From the NCBI GenBank assembly GCA_017853735.1, contig JAFMJA010000081.1, forward strand, positions 1 to 10,129: a DNA stretch of 10,129 nucleotides, read 5' to 3'. Below are positions 1 through 6,060 of this stretch, piece after piece. The DNA comes from Burkholderiaceae bacterium (GTDB taxonomy: Bacteria > Pseudomonadota > Gammaproteobacteria > Burkholderiales > Burkholderiaceae_C). Within the stretch, counting starts at the first letter, position 1; every line of letters begins with the position of its first letter. The notes under the pieces are model-generated. The model was given only the letters and a program-made list of their open reading frames with translations. It was not told the DNA's origin and did not search any database. A program made the position numbers and the translations under genes.

Positions 1-810
1 AGCAAAAAGCGAGGCCGCATCTAACCGGCGCAGTTCCGCGATGTCTGAGCCCAGCGCTGAGCCGGCGCGGGTAGCGTCTTCAAGGCTGGCTAGCGGCCGG
101 CCCGCGCCCGGGCTGTGCAGGATCGCCTGCTGGAACAGGCCACGGGCATGCGCACAGCCCAACAGCAATGAGATGGACGCCGATCCAGCTGACACGCCGA
201 ACACCGTAACCCGCGAGGGGTCGCCGCCAAAGGCTGCGATGTGATCGCGTACCCAACCCAAAGCGGCCAACTGATCGAGCAGGCCGTAGTTGCCTGATAC
301 ACCTTGGGCTGATTCGGCGCTGAGTGCTGGGTGGGCCAGAAAGCCAAACAGCCCCGGCCGGTAGTTGAACGACACGAGCACCACGCCCTGGCGGGCCATG
401 TCCGCGCCGTAGGTGCGCACATCGGATCCACTGCCACCGACAAAACCGCCACCGTGGACCCAGACCATGACGGGCAGCCGTGCCTGGGTATCACCCGTTG
501 CGCCGGCCGGTGTCCACACGTTGAGGTACAGGCAGTCTTCGCCCATGCCGTCACCACGCAGCCTGGGGTTTGCGGCCTGTGTACAGTCCGGACCAAATCG
601 GCTAGCGTCGCGCTCCCCATCCCAGGCTTGCGGCGGCCTGGGGCCTTGCCAGCGCAGCAGACCCATGGGCGGCTGGGCAAATGGAATGCCCAGAAAGGCA
701 TGTACCGGAGCGGCGGCGGTGCCGTCGTCGGCGGTAGCGTCTGTCACACCCCGCAAGGCGCCCAGCGCAATGCGCGCCAGCGGTCGCGCGCCCTCGGATG
801 GGAGACTCAT
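1..810 (-). CDS. Type-B carboxylesterase (para-nitrobenzyl-esterase-like), C-terminal part outside window
   Basis: An open frame of 270 codons reads leftward from the ATG at 810-808 and leaves the window without a stop. About half of a normal roughly 500-residue type-B carboxylesterase is therefore present. The alpha/beta-hydrolase hallmarks seen are the oxyanion-hole segment HGGGF (residues 119-123), the family signature EDCLYLNVWTP (91-101) and the nucleophile elbow GVSAGS (205-210, Ser207). The catalytic acid and His would lie in the missing half. The usual elbow is GESAG, so Val206 in place of Glu is a deviation. No signal peptide is seen, so the enzyme is probably cytoplasmic. Its start codon overlaps the IclR stop as ATGA, placing it last of the visible genes in the leftward operon. 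Hydrolysis of an aromatic or alkyl ester feeding the neighbouring oxygenases is an inference from context; the substrate is unknown. Confidence 0.88.
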   Translation of the reverse strand, partial: MSLPSEGARPLARIALGALRGVTDATADDGTAAAPVHAFLGIPFAQPPMGLLRWQGPRPPQAWDGERDASRFGPDCTQAANPRLRGDGMGEDCLYLNVWTPAGATGDTQARLPVMVWVHGGGFVGGSGSDVRTYGADMARQGVVLVSFNYRPGLFGFLAHPALSAESAQGVSGNYGLLDQLAALGWVRDHIAAFGGDPSRVTVFGVSAGSASISLLLGCAHARGLFQQAILHSPGAGRPLASLEDATRAGSALGSDIAELRRLDAASLFA

Positions 811-1736
811 GGGGTCATCCGTCTGCGGATCGTTTCAGCCAATTCCAGCAATTCCTTGCCGTGCCTGGCCATGGCCTTGGGCGTGTTCACCTGGGCCGAA
901 GCCTGTGAATTGAAAGCCATCACGGTGCGCCCATCGGCGTGAACGAATGGCACAGCCACCGAATTTGTGTTGCGCTGGAAGGTGCCGGCGGCAATACAGT
1001 AACCCTTCAACTGCACCTGCTCGACAGCGTGCTCCAGCTGGTCATGCAAGACTGGCCACTCGCGCGGGTAGGTTTCACGCAGCTGCTCATACAGGCGGTT
1101 GCGTTCCTCTCGGCCCATGGCGGCAATGCAGGCGCGCCCCATGGCGGTGCGCACCAGTGGCACGCGAAAGCCCACCCGCTGGCGTCTGTTGGGGGTCAGT
1201 TCGCCCAGCGCGTATTCCAAGTAGAGCACGCTCAGACCCTCGGCTACACCCAGGCCGATGTTGGTGCGCGTGCGCGCGGCCATTTCCTGCATCAGGGGGC
1301 GCGCCAGGGTGGGTGCAGCCTGGTTGGCTATGTAGGGATAGGCCAGGCTCACGACACCGGCGGCCAGTTCGTATTTGCCCAGTTCTTCGCGATGACGAAG
1401 GTAGCCCAGTTGGGTCAGCGTAAAGGTCAGGCGCGAGACAGTTGGCTTGGCCAGGCCGGTGATGGCGGCCAATTCGACATTGCCCAGCAGCGGAGTGTCA
1501 ATCTGGAAGGCGCGCAGGATTGCCAGACCACGCGCCAGCGCGTTGTTGAAGCGCAGGTCGTCGTCCTCGGTCCTGATCTGGACGCCCTCGGCATAGTCAG
1601 GCAGCGGCATCTTGTCGCTGTGACGGGGGCGGCCCACCTTGCGGTCCGCGTTGTGATCGGGATTACGGTCCTGCATAGGGCCGGATTCTATCGGCCGGTT
1701 TGCGCTGCGGCGTTCGTCCAGGTCGCGTTTGGCCAT
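807..1736 (-). CDS. IclR-family transcriptional regulator
   Basis: With the ATG at 1736-1734 the protein has 309 residues. It has a polar N-terminal tail (about 1-60), a winged helix-turn-helix starting at the typical ALARGLAILRAF (66-77) with the recognition region around LAKPTVSRLTFTL (95-107), and a C-terminal effector-binding domain (about 135-309). IclR proteins usually have 250-280 residues, so the tail is long. The open frame extends further upstream to 1883, but that part overlaps the reductase gene and is not protein-like. The chosen start follows the reductase stop by 2 bases. A second ATG at 1676 would give 289 residues, and neither start has a strong ribosome binding site. The gene sits inside the catabolic operon it probably controls. 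IclR relatives such as PcaR, PobR and TphR regulate aromatic catabolism with ring acids as effectors; that this one does so is inference. Confidence 0.9.
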   Translation of the reverse strand: MAKRDLDERRSANRPIESGPMQDRNPDHNADRKVGRPRHSDKMPLPDYAEGVQIRTEDDDLRFNNALARGLAILRAFQIDTPLLGNVELAAITGLAKPTVSRLTFTLTQLGYLRHREELGKYELAAGVVSLAYPYIANQAAPTLARPLMQEMAARTRTNIGLGVAEGLSVLYLEYALGELTPNRRQRVGFRVPLVRTAMGRACIAAMGREERNRLYEQLRETYPREWPVLHDQLEHAVEQVQLKGYCIAAGTFQRNTNSVAVPFVHADGRTVMAFNSQASAQVNTPKAMARHGKELLELAETIRRRMTP

Positions 1737-1738
1737 GG

Positions 1739-2773
1739 CTAGAGATCGAGCACCAGGGTGCCATCCAGACTGCCTGAGCAGCAGATCATCATCACCTGGT
1801 TTGCGGCTTTTTCCTGCGGCGATAGCAGCATGTCGCGGTGGTCGGGGCGCCCCGAAAGCACCCGCGTTTCGCAGGCACCGCAAATGCCCTGTTCACAGGA
1901 CGACTGCACGCTCAGCCCGGCGCTGCGCAGTGCTTCCAGGATGGTTTGCCCAGGTGCCACGCGCAGGGCGCGCGCGGAGCGTGCGAGCTCGACTGTGAAG
2001 CCACCAGTCACCGCCGCATCCACTTGGGCACTGAACCGTTCCAGGTGAATCCGTGACGAGTCGTGGCCAGCCGCGTTCGCAGCGACCTCAAAGGCGTCGA
2101 GCATGGGTGTCGGGCCGCAGCAATAGAGATGGGCTGTGGGCGGGGCGGCGCGCACTATGGCTGCCACATCCATCACCCCGCCACGCTCGGCATCGACGTG
2201 CAGGCTTAGGGCGTCGGCCGGTAGCCGCAGTGGACCGCTTGGATCTGTGAAAGCGGCATCCACCCGTTCGCGCACCCCGAAGTGCAGGGCAAAGGGCCGC
2301 CCCAGTTGGTTGAGCCGCAAGGCCATGCAGGCGATGGGTGTTATGCCTATGCCGCCAGCAATCAGTACCGACGAATGCTGACCTTCGTTCAGAACGAAGT
2401 GGTTGCGAGGCAAGCCAACCGACAGGGCCTGGCCCAGGCGCAGTTGCTCCACCAGCCAGCGCGAGCCGCCGCGGCTGGATGCGTCGCGCTTAACGCATAT
2501 GAGGTAGCTTTTGCGCGATCCAGCCGGCGCAGCCAAGGAATATTGCCGCACCAGTCCGCCGGGCAAGTGCACGTCAATGTGCGCGCCGGGTACGTAGTCG
2601 GGCAGTGTGGCGCCATCTGGGGCGCCAAGTTCGATCAGGTGTGTGTCGCGCGCAACCAGATGCAGTGACTTGACTTGCAACTGCAGCAGATCGTCACGGC
2701 TTGGCAGGTCTACAGGGTTGGCCTGCCCGCCAGCGTCACCGGCGACCGACCGATCCAGTGTCCCAGTACCCAT
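1739..2773 (-). CDS. Phthalate-dioxygenase-reductase-type oxidoreductase (FMN, NAD, plant-type [2Fe-2S])
   Basis: This 344-residue reductase carries electrons from NAD(P)H through flavin to a [2Fe-2S] centre and on to a Rieske oxygenase. Domain order is a flavin-binding barrel with RQYS (76-79), a nucleotide-binding domain with GGIGITPI (140-147) and a YCCGPTPML segment, then a C-terminal plant-type ferredoxin domain. The cluster ligands fit Cys293, Cys298, Cys301 and Cys331 (C-x4-C-x2-C-x29-C). This order and size match phthalate dioxygenase reductase and VanB. The frame opens further upstream to 2884, but the ATG at 2773-2771 is preferred: it forms TGATG with the stop of the extradiol dioxygenase gene and has GGAG about 10 bases upstream. 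It is the only reductase in the window, so it is the likely shared electron donor for Rieske oxygenases A and B on the opposite strand. Confidence 0.93.
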   Translation of the reverse strand: MGTGTLDRSVAGDAGGQANPVDLPSRDDLLQLQVKSLHLVARDTHLIELGAPDGATLPDYVPGAHIDVHLPGGLVRQYSLAAPAGSRKSYLICVKRDASSRGGSRWLVEQLRLGQALSVGLPRNHFVLNEGQHSSVLIAGGIGITPIACMALRLNQLGRPFALHFGVRERVDAAFTDPSGPLRLPADALSLHVDAERGGVMDVAAIVRAAPPTAHLYCCGPTPMLDAFEVAANAAGHDSSRIHLERFSAQVDAAVTGGFTVELARSARALRVAPGQTILEALRSAGLSVQSSCEQGICGACETRVLSGRPDHRDMLLSPQEKAANQVMMICCSGSLDGTLVLDL

Positions 2774-3759
2774 CAAGTCCACACTCCGAAGCACAGGCCG
2801 GTACCGGTACCAGCCGGGGTGCGGTAGCAGGGGAGGTAGTTCATTGATCGCAGTTGAAGGTGCCAGCTGGCGCCGGCCATGCACAGCCAGTTGCGAATTT
2901 CGGAATTGCCAGAGTTCAGCAGGTTGCGAGGGATGGATGCCAGCGCTGCCTCGTCACGTATGCGCAGCGCGTCCATAACGCGGTGGTCCAGGTCTTCGTC
3001 CACAGTGAAGTGGCTCAGTCCGCCGGATGCGAGCACACCCACGCGCAGATCACCCGGCCAGGCCAGGACCGCATCATGGATTGCACGCCCCAGCTTTAGG
3101 CAGCGCCCAGGTGTGGGTTGGTTGGGTGGGTAATAGGTATTGAGGAATACCGGTAGCACCGGTAGCGGGCTGGCCTCATCCAGCAGGCGCTTGTGCACAA
3201 AACCGAACGCATGGCCCTCGCCTTGCCCCTCAGGCAACCGGTCGGCGCAGGCAATATCGAATTGCTGCTCCACCAGGTGATCGATGACGTGCTGTGCTAG
3301 TCCGGTATGCACCGGGAACTCCCTGGGTCCCTGGGTTTCGTAGTACCGCGACGATGCGCGGCGCGCCCAATCGGGTCCCGGGAATTCACGCAAGGGCACA
3401 TTGCGGATGGTCTCGCCCCGGTAGACCAAGATAGAGGGCATATTGTCGTCGAAGTAAAGCTCCTTCTGGTCGTCGCCAACGATGATCAGCACATCCAGTC
3501 TGGCGTCGCGCAGGGCATGGCGCAGACGGTCGAGTTCGGCCATGGCAGCGCTGTGGCGTTGCGCCATCATTTCGGGCGTGAGTTGGGTGGCGATGTCCGG
3601 TGGGGCGAGCTTTTCCAGCTCGGTATATGTGACAGGGTTGCCAGCCTTGTCCAGATGGGGGCGCATGCGGTCGCGCTCGATGAAGCGCGGCCAGTCTTCC
3701 AGCGGCGCGTTCAGCATGGGGGTGTGCGAGCTGCCGATTCCAAGGACGATCTGGGCCAT
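2773..3759 (-). CDS. LigB-type (class III) extradiol ring-cleavage dioxygenase
   Basis: This 328-residue protein belongs to the LigB superfamily, non-heme Fe(II) enzymes that open catechol-like rings next to the two hydroxyls. The N-terminal GIGSSHTPML gives His12, the same position as the first iron ligand of LigB. A second ligand is probably His69. The conserved ASGGLSHF contains a candidate catalytic base, His250, and SGNSEIRNW supplies the probable glutamate ligand, Glu287. The C-terminus (YRTPAGTGTG, from 312) resembles protocatechuate 4,5-dioxygenase beta chains and their relatives. No LigA-like small subunit is present nearby, so it may act alone or have a distant partner. It is the first gene of the leftward operon, with GGAA 8 bases before the ATG. 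Substrate candidates are a protocatechuate-, gallate- or other carboxylated diol made by the Rieske oxygenases; the sequence does not decide between them. Confidence 0.9.
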   Translation of the reverse strand: MAQIVLGIGSSHTPMLNAPLEDWPRFIERDRMRPHLDKAGNPVTYTELEKLAPPDIATQLTPEMMAQRHSAAMAELDRLRHALRDARLDVLIIVGDDQKELYFDDNMPSILVYRGETIRNVPLREFPGPDWARRASSRYYETQGPREFPVHTGLAQHVIDHLVEQQFDIACADRLPEGQGEGHAFGFVHKRLLDEASPLPVLPVFLNTYYPPNQPTPGRCLKLGRAIHDAVLAWPGDLRVGVLASGGLSHFTVDEDLDHRVMDALRIRDEAALASIPRNLLNSGNSEIRNWLCMAGASWHLQLRSMNYLPCYRTPAGTGTGLCFGVWT

Positions 3760-3861
3760 TGAATGTGTTCCGAAGGTAATTCTGATAAGTAGGGGTGACG
3801 GTGCCAGGGTCAGCTGAGTGAATCATAATCTCAAAAATGGAATATTCATGAGGATCCTCAC
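3760..3861. promoter_or_regulatory. Divergent control region between extradiol dioxygenase and RmlC-like gene
   Basis: These 102 bases separate two divergent start codons, so both promoters should lie here. Two overlapping -10-like hexamers face opposite ways: CATAAT on the plus strand (3824-3829) and TATGAT on the minus strand (3827-3822). Neither has a good -35 hexamer at normal spacing, which would fit promoters that need an activator. About 13 bases to the right of these hexamers is an AT-rich imperfect palindrome around GAATATTC (3840-3847) within TGGAATATTCAT, which loosely recalls IclR-type operators. Assigning it to the neighbouring IclR regulator is inference from position. The divergent arrangement is certain; the exact promoter elements are weak. 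Confidence 0.5.
3849..3860. repeat. Perfect 12-bp palindrome TGAGGATCCTCA overlapping a ribosome binding site
   Basis: The sequence TGAGGATCCTCA reads the same on both strands and ends one base before the ATG of the RmlC-like gene. Its left half, TGAGGA, is also that gene's Shine-Dalgarno sequence, 7 bases from the ATG. As RNA only a 4-bp stem with a GATC loop could form, so a protein-binding site would be more plausible than a hairpin. A chance palindrome cannot be excluded. Confidence 0.4.
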
Positions 3862-4419
3862 ATGGCCCTGCGTTTCGAGTCTCTGGCACTGAACGGCCTG
3901 ATGCTGATCCACCCGGACATCAGCGGCGACGATCAGGCTCGTTTCACCTATCACTACCAGGCGACCGACTTTGAGGCCGCAGGGTTGCCCAGCAACTTCG
4001 TTCAGGAACATGCTTCGCGCTACGGACCGCTGCACACCGTGCGTGGCCTGCATTTCCAGAAGCCACCCTATGCGCAGTACAAGATGGTGCGAGTGGCCCG
4101 GGGGCGAATTCACGATGTCGTGGTGGATGTGCGGCGCGGCTCGCCGACCTGGGGTCAACACGTGAGTGTTACGCTGGACGCGGAAGGCTGGCTTCAGTTG
4201 ATGGTGCCACCGGGTTTTGCCCACGGCTTTTGTACTTTGGAGCCCGCCACCGAGGTCGTCTTTAGTCTGACCGAACCCAACCGACGCGAATATCTGGGTG
4301 GCCTGCTCTGGAACGATCCCGGTCTGGGCATCGACTGGCCCTGTGGTGAGCAGCCGGGCCTGCTGCTGCCGGTTGACACGCAGTGGCCGGCGCTTGATGC
4401 CTTGGCCTCACCGTTTTGA
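3862..4419 (+). CDS. RmlC-like cupin (dTDP-4-dehydrorhamnose 3,5-epimerase family), catalytic Tyr region altered
   Basis: The 185-residue length and the pattern match the RmlC family: FVQEHASR (46-53), VRGLHFQKPP (60-69), AQYKMVRVARG (71-81), GSPTWG (93-98), VPPGFAHGF (115-123) and WNDPGLGIDWP (150-160). The conserved His64 and Asp172, equivalent to the catalytic His-Asp pair, are present. The stretch that normally reads like YKxTDYY, holding the catalytic tyrosine and a substrate lysine, is FSLTEPN here (134-140), so both tyrosines and the lysine are missing. True RmlC makes dTDP-L-rhamnose with RmlA, B and D, none of which is nearby. A changed reaction, for example isomerising a ring-cleavage product, or a binding role is more likely than sugar synthesis; this is inference. 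The start is supported by TGAGGA 7 bases upstream. The gene lies first in the rightward block, divergent from the extradiol dioxygenase. Confidence 0.85.
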   Translation: MALRFESLALNGLMLIHPDISGDDQARFTYHYQATDFEAAGLPSNFVQEHASRYGPLHTVRGLHFQKPPYAQYKMVRVARGRIHDVVVDVRRGSPTWGQHVSVTLDAEGWLQLMVPPGFAHGFCTLEPATEVVFSLTEPNRREYLGGLLWNDPGLGIDWPCGEQPGLLLPVDTQWPALDALASPF

Positions 4420-4423
4420 GCTG

Positions 4424-4463
4424 ACCGGCCCCAGGCTAACCAATCTGGGTTATTGCCGGTTTT
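4424..4463 (+). terminator. Possible rho-independent terminator after RmlC-like gene
   Basis: An interrupted hairpin starts 4 bases after the stop codon. The outer stem is ACCGG (4424-4428) with CCGGT (4456-4460), and the inner stem is CCCAG (4430-4434) with CTGGG (4445-4449). Four T residues (4460-4463) follow. The asymmetric internal loop and short U-tract make it weak, so it could be partial attenuation rather than full termination. Confidence 0.3.
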
Positions 4464-4475
4464 AGCTGACCATGA

Positions 4476-4505
4476 TTGATTTCAGAACAAAATTTCATTT
4501 ATGAT
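4476..4505 (+). promoter_or_regulatory. Candidate sigma70-type promoter for Rieske oxygenase A
   Basis: TTGATT (4476-4481, 4 of 6 matches to TTGACA) and TATGAT (4500-4505, 5 of 6 matches to TATAAT) are 18 bases apart, in an AT-rich patch that stands out from the GC-rich surroundings. It lies after the possible terminator and about 80 bases before the ATG at 4588, leaving an untranslated leader of roughly 75 bases. It would start a transcript for oxygenase A, the Bug receptors and the genes after them. Confidence 0.45.
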
Positions 4506-4587
4506 GCCTTGATCGCAACAAGCCTTTGTGCCTCGGGTCTGGCCGCCGCCACCCTGGCACCCCGGCAGACCAAACAACAGGAGATCC

Positions 4588-5970
4588 ATGGTGAGCATTG
4601 CGCAAGACAGCGAAGATCTAACCCGGGTGGGGCCTGGCACCGTGATGGGCCAGTTCATGCGCCAGTACTGGATTCCGGCGGGCAAGAGCAGCGAGCTCAA
4701 GGCAGATGGCGATCCGATGCGGCTGATGTTGTTGGGCGAAAAGCTGATTGCATTCAGGGATACAGAGGGCCGTGTGGGGGTGATGGACCACCGTTGCCCG
4801 CACCGCTGTGCCTCGCTGTTTCTGGGGCGCAACGAGGAAGGCGGGATCCGCTGCATCTATCATGGCTGGAAGTTTGATGTGATGGGCAAGTGCCTGGACA
4901 TGCCCAGCGTTCCAGCCGGGCAGGACTTCAAGGACAAGGTGCACGCCAAGGCTTACCGCACCGCCGAACGCAATGGGCTGTTCTGGGTGTACATGGGCGA
5001 TCGCGCCGACCCACCCCCGCTGCCCATGGTAGAGGCCACGTTGATGCCCGAGGACGAGGTCGACATCAGTTTTAACCGACGTGACTGCAATTGGCTGCAG
5101 GCGCTTGAGGGCGACATTGACACTAGCCACTTTGGCTTTCTGCATGCCGGCCATCTCGATCCGGATGAGATCCCCGAAGGTCATCCGCTGGAACACACGG
5201 CAGGGGAGCGCGCTCCGCAATACCACGTACAGGACACGCCGTGGGGCACCTGCTACGGCGCTTTTCGTTCGGTGCAGGATCAGGGAGCCGAGCAAACTTA
5301 TTGGCGCTTTGCCAATTTCATGTTGCCGTTCTGGACGCAGACTCCCCAGGGCACGTTCTCGCGCCACATCAACGCTCGGGCCTGGATTCCGCTTGACGAT
5401 TCGAACACCATGACCATTCATTGGCGTTGGCGTCGTGGCGCACCAAGCAGCGGCTTGCCGTTGAAAAGCGGCAAGCCCTTGGGAGGCAGTAGGCCCGCGC
5501 CGGACTATCTGCCGATTGACACCTCCTGGCTGGGGCGTTACCGGCTGAAAGCCAACGAAGGCAATGACTGGCTGATTGACCGCGAGGCGCAGCGCAGCAA
5601 CCGCATCTATTCAGGCATCGATCACATTCCGCTGCAGGATCAGGCAGTGACAGAAAGTATGGGGCAGATCACCGACCATGCCTTTGAGCATCTGGGCCCT
5701 GGTGACTTGATGATCGCCCGTACCCGCCGCCGGGCGTTGCGCGCCGCACGTGCTTTTGCCCAGGGTGAGCCGGCCCCTGGGGTGGATGAACCGCAAATCT
5801 TTCTGGGTGCGCGCAGCGGCTTTTTCCTGGCTGATCCGGCGGTAGATTGGTTGAGTGCCTATCTCAGTCAGATCCGAGTAGCACAGCGCCCGGTAGGTCT
5901 GCCTGATGGCGTACCCGGCCCGGCTGCTACTCCCGGCGTGTCAACTCAAAATCTGGCTTCGGCCAAGTAG
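4588..5970 (+). CDS. Rieske non-heme iron oxygenase A, phthalate 4,5-dioxygenase-like
   Basis: This 460-residue single-component oxygenase subunit matches the phthalate-dioxygenase type in size and order. The N-terminal Rieske domain holds C-P-H (Cys70, His72) and C-x2-H (Cys89, His92 in IYHGWKF). The C-terminal catalytic domain has the bridging Asp178 and iron ligands His181 and His186 in DTSHFGFLH; the third, carboxylate, ligand is probably in LQDQAV (Asp351), less surely assigned. The enzyme would use O2 and electrons from the reductase at 1739-2773 to hydroxylate or demethylate an aromatic acid; its substrate is unknown. The frame is open back to 4528, but the ATG at 4588 has AGGAG 4 bases upstream and matches the start of copy B. 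Bases 4602-5146 are almost identical to the start of Rieske oxygenase B, whereas the remainder differs clearly. Confidence 0.93.
   Translation: MVSIAQDSEDLTRVGPGTVMGQFMRQYWIPAGKSSELKADGDPMRLMLLGEKLIAFRDTEGRVGVMDHRCPHRCASLFLGRNEEGGIRCIYHGWKFDVMGKCLDMPSVPAGQDFKDKVHAKAYRTAERNGLFWVYMGDRADPPPLPMVEATLMPEDEVDISFNRRDCNWLQALEGDIDTSHFGFLHAGHLDPDEIPEGHPLEHTAGERAPQYHVQDTPWGTCYGAFRSVQDQGAEQTYWRFANFMLPFWTQTPQGTFSRHINARAWIPLDDSNTMTIHWRWRRGAPSSGLPLKSGKPLGGSRPAPDYLPIDTSWLGRYRLKANEGNDWLIDREAQRSNRIYSGIDHIPLQDQAVTESMGQITDHAFEHLGPGDLMIARTRRRALRAARAFAQGEPAPGVDEPQIFLGARSGFFLADPAVDWLSAYLSQIRVAQRPVGLPDGVPGPAATPGVSTQNLASAK
4602..5146 (+). repeat. 545-bp near-identical direct repeat, copy 1 (in Rieske oxygenase A)
   Basis: This segment matches 8936-9480 at a constant offset of 4334 bases. 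Reading both copies through, I find a single difference, G at 4626 against T at 8960, which is synonymous (both Arg). The repeat starts inside codon 5 and ends at the first base of codon 187, just after the second iron-binding His. Outside it, similarity drops at once to that of diverged paralogues. Confidence 0.95.
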
Positions 5971-6060
5971 ACCCGTTCACCCATGGTGGTGCCAGGCCGC
6001 TGCGATAGTTGCCCTGGTATTCGAGACATCTGAAACCCATGACAACATAAGGAGACAAAC

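Noticed and set aside
331..942. Plus-strand open frames across 331-942 and 939-1742.
   Set aside because: They are shadows of the esterase and IclR genes, which carry clear family motifs on the minus strand.
1737..1883. N-terminal extension of the IclR open frame up to 1883.
   Set aside because: It lies fully inside the ferredoxin domain of the reductase gene, reads as Pro/Arg-rich shadow sequence, and a start at 1736 gives the normal order of domains.
2774..2884. N-terminal extension of the reductase open frame up to 2884.
   Set aside because: It overlaps the conserved C-terminus of the extradiol dioxygenase; the ATG at 2773 makes a classic TGATG junction and the protein then matches the family.
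4528..4587. Upstream ATG at 4528 for Rieske oxygenase A.
   Set aside because: The added 20 residues are Pro-rich and unlike the family; AGGAG precedes the ATG at 4588, and copy B begins at the equivalent place.
4618..5421. Long antisense open frame of 267 codons, with a similar one at 8952-9731.
   Set aside because: Both are the reverse reading of the same Rieske repeat. Their similarity to each other only reflects the duplicated DNA, and no known protein pattern is seen.
5971..6060. Possible terminator between oxygenase A and Bug receptor 1 (CCAGG and CCTGG arms, and CACC/GGTG near 5980).
   Set aside because: The stems are only 4-5 bp with a long loop or almost none, and no T-run follows; transcription through to the receptors is more likely.
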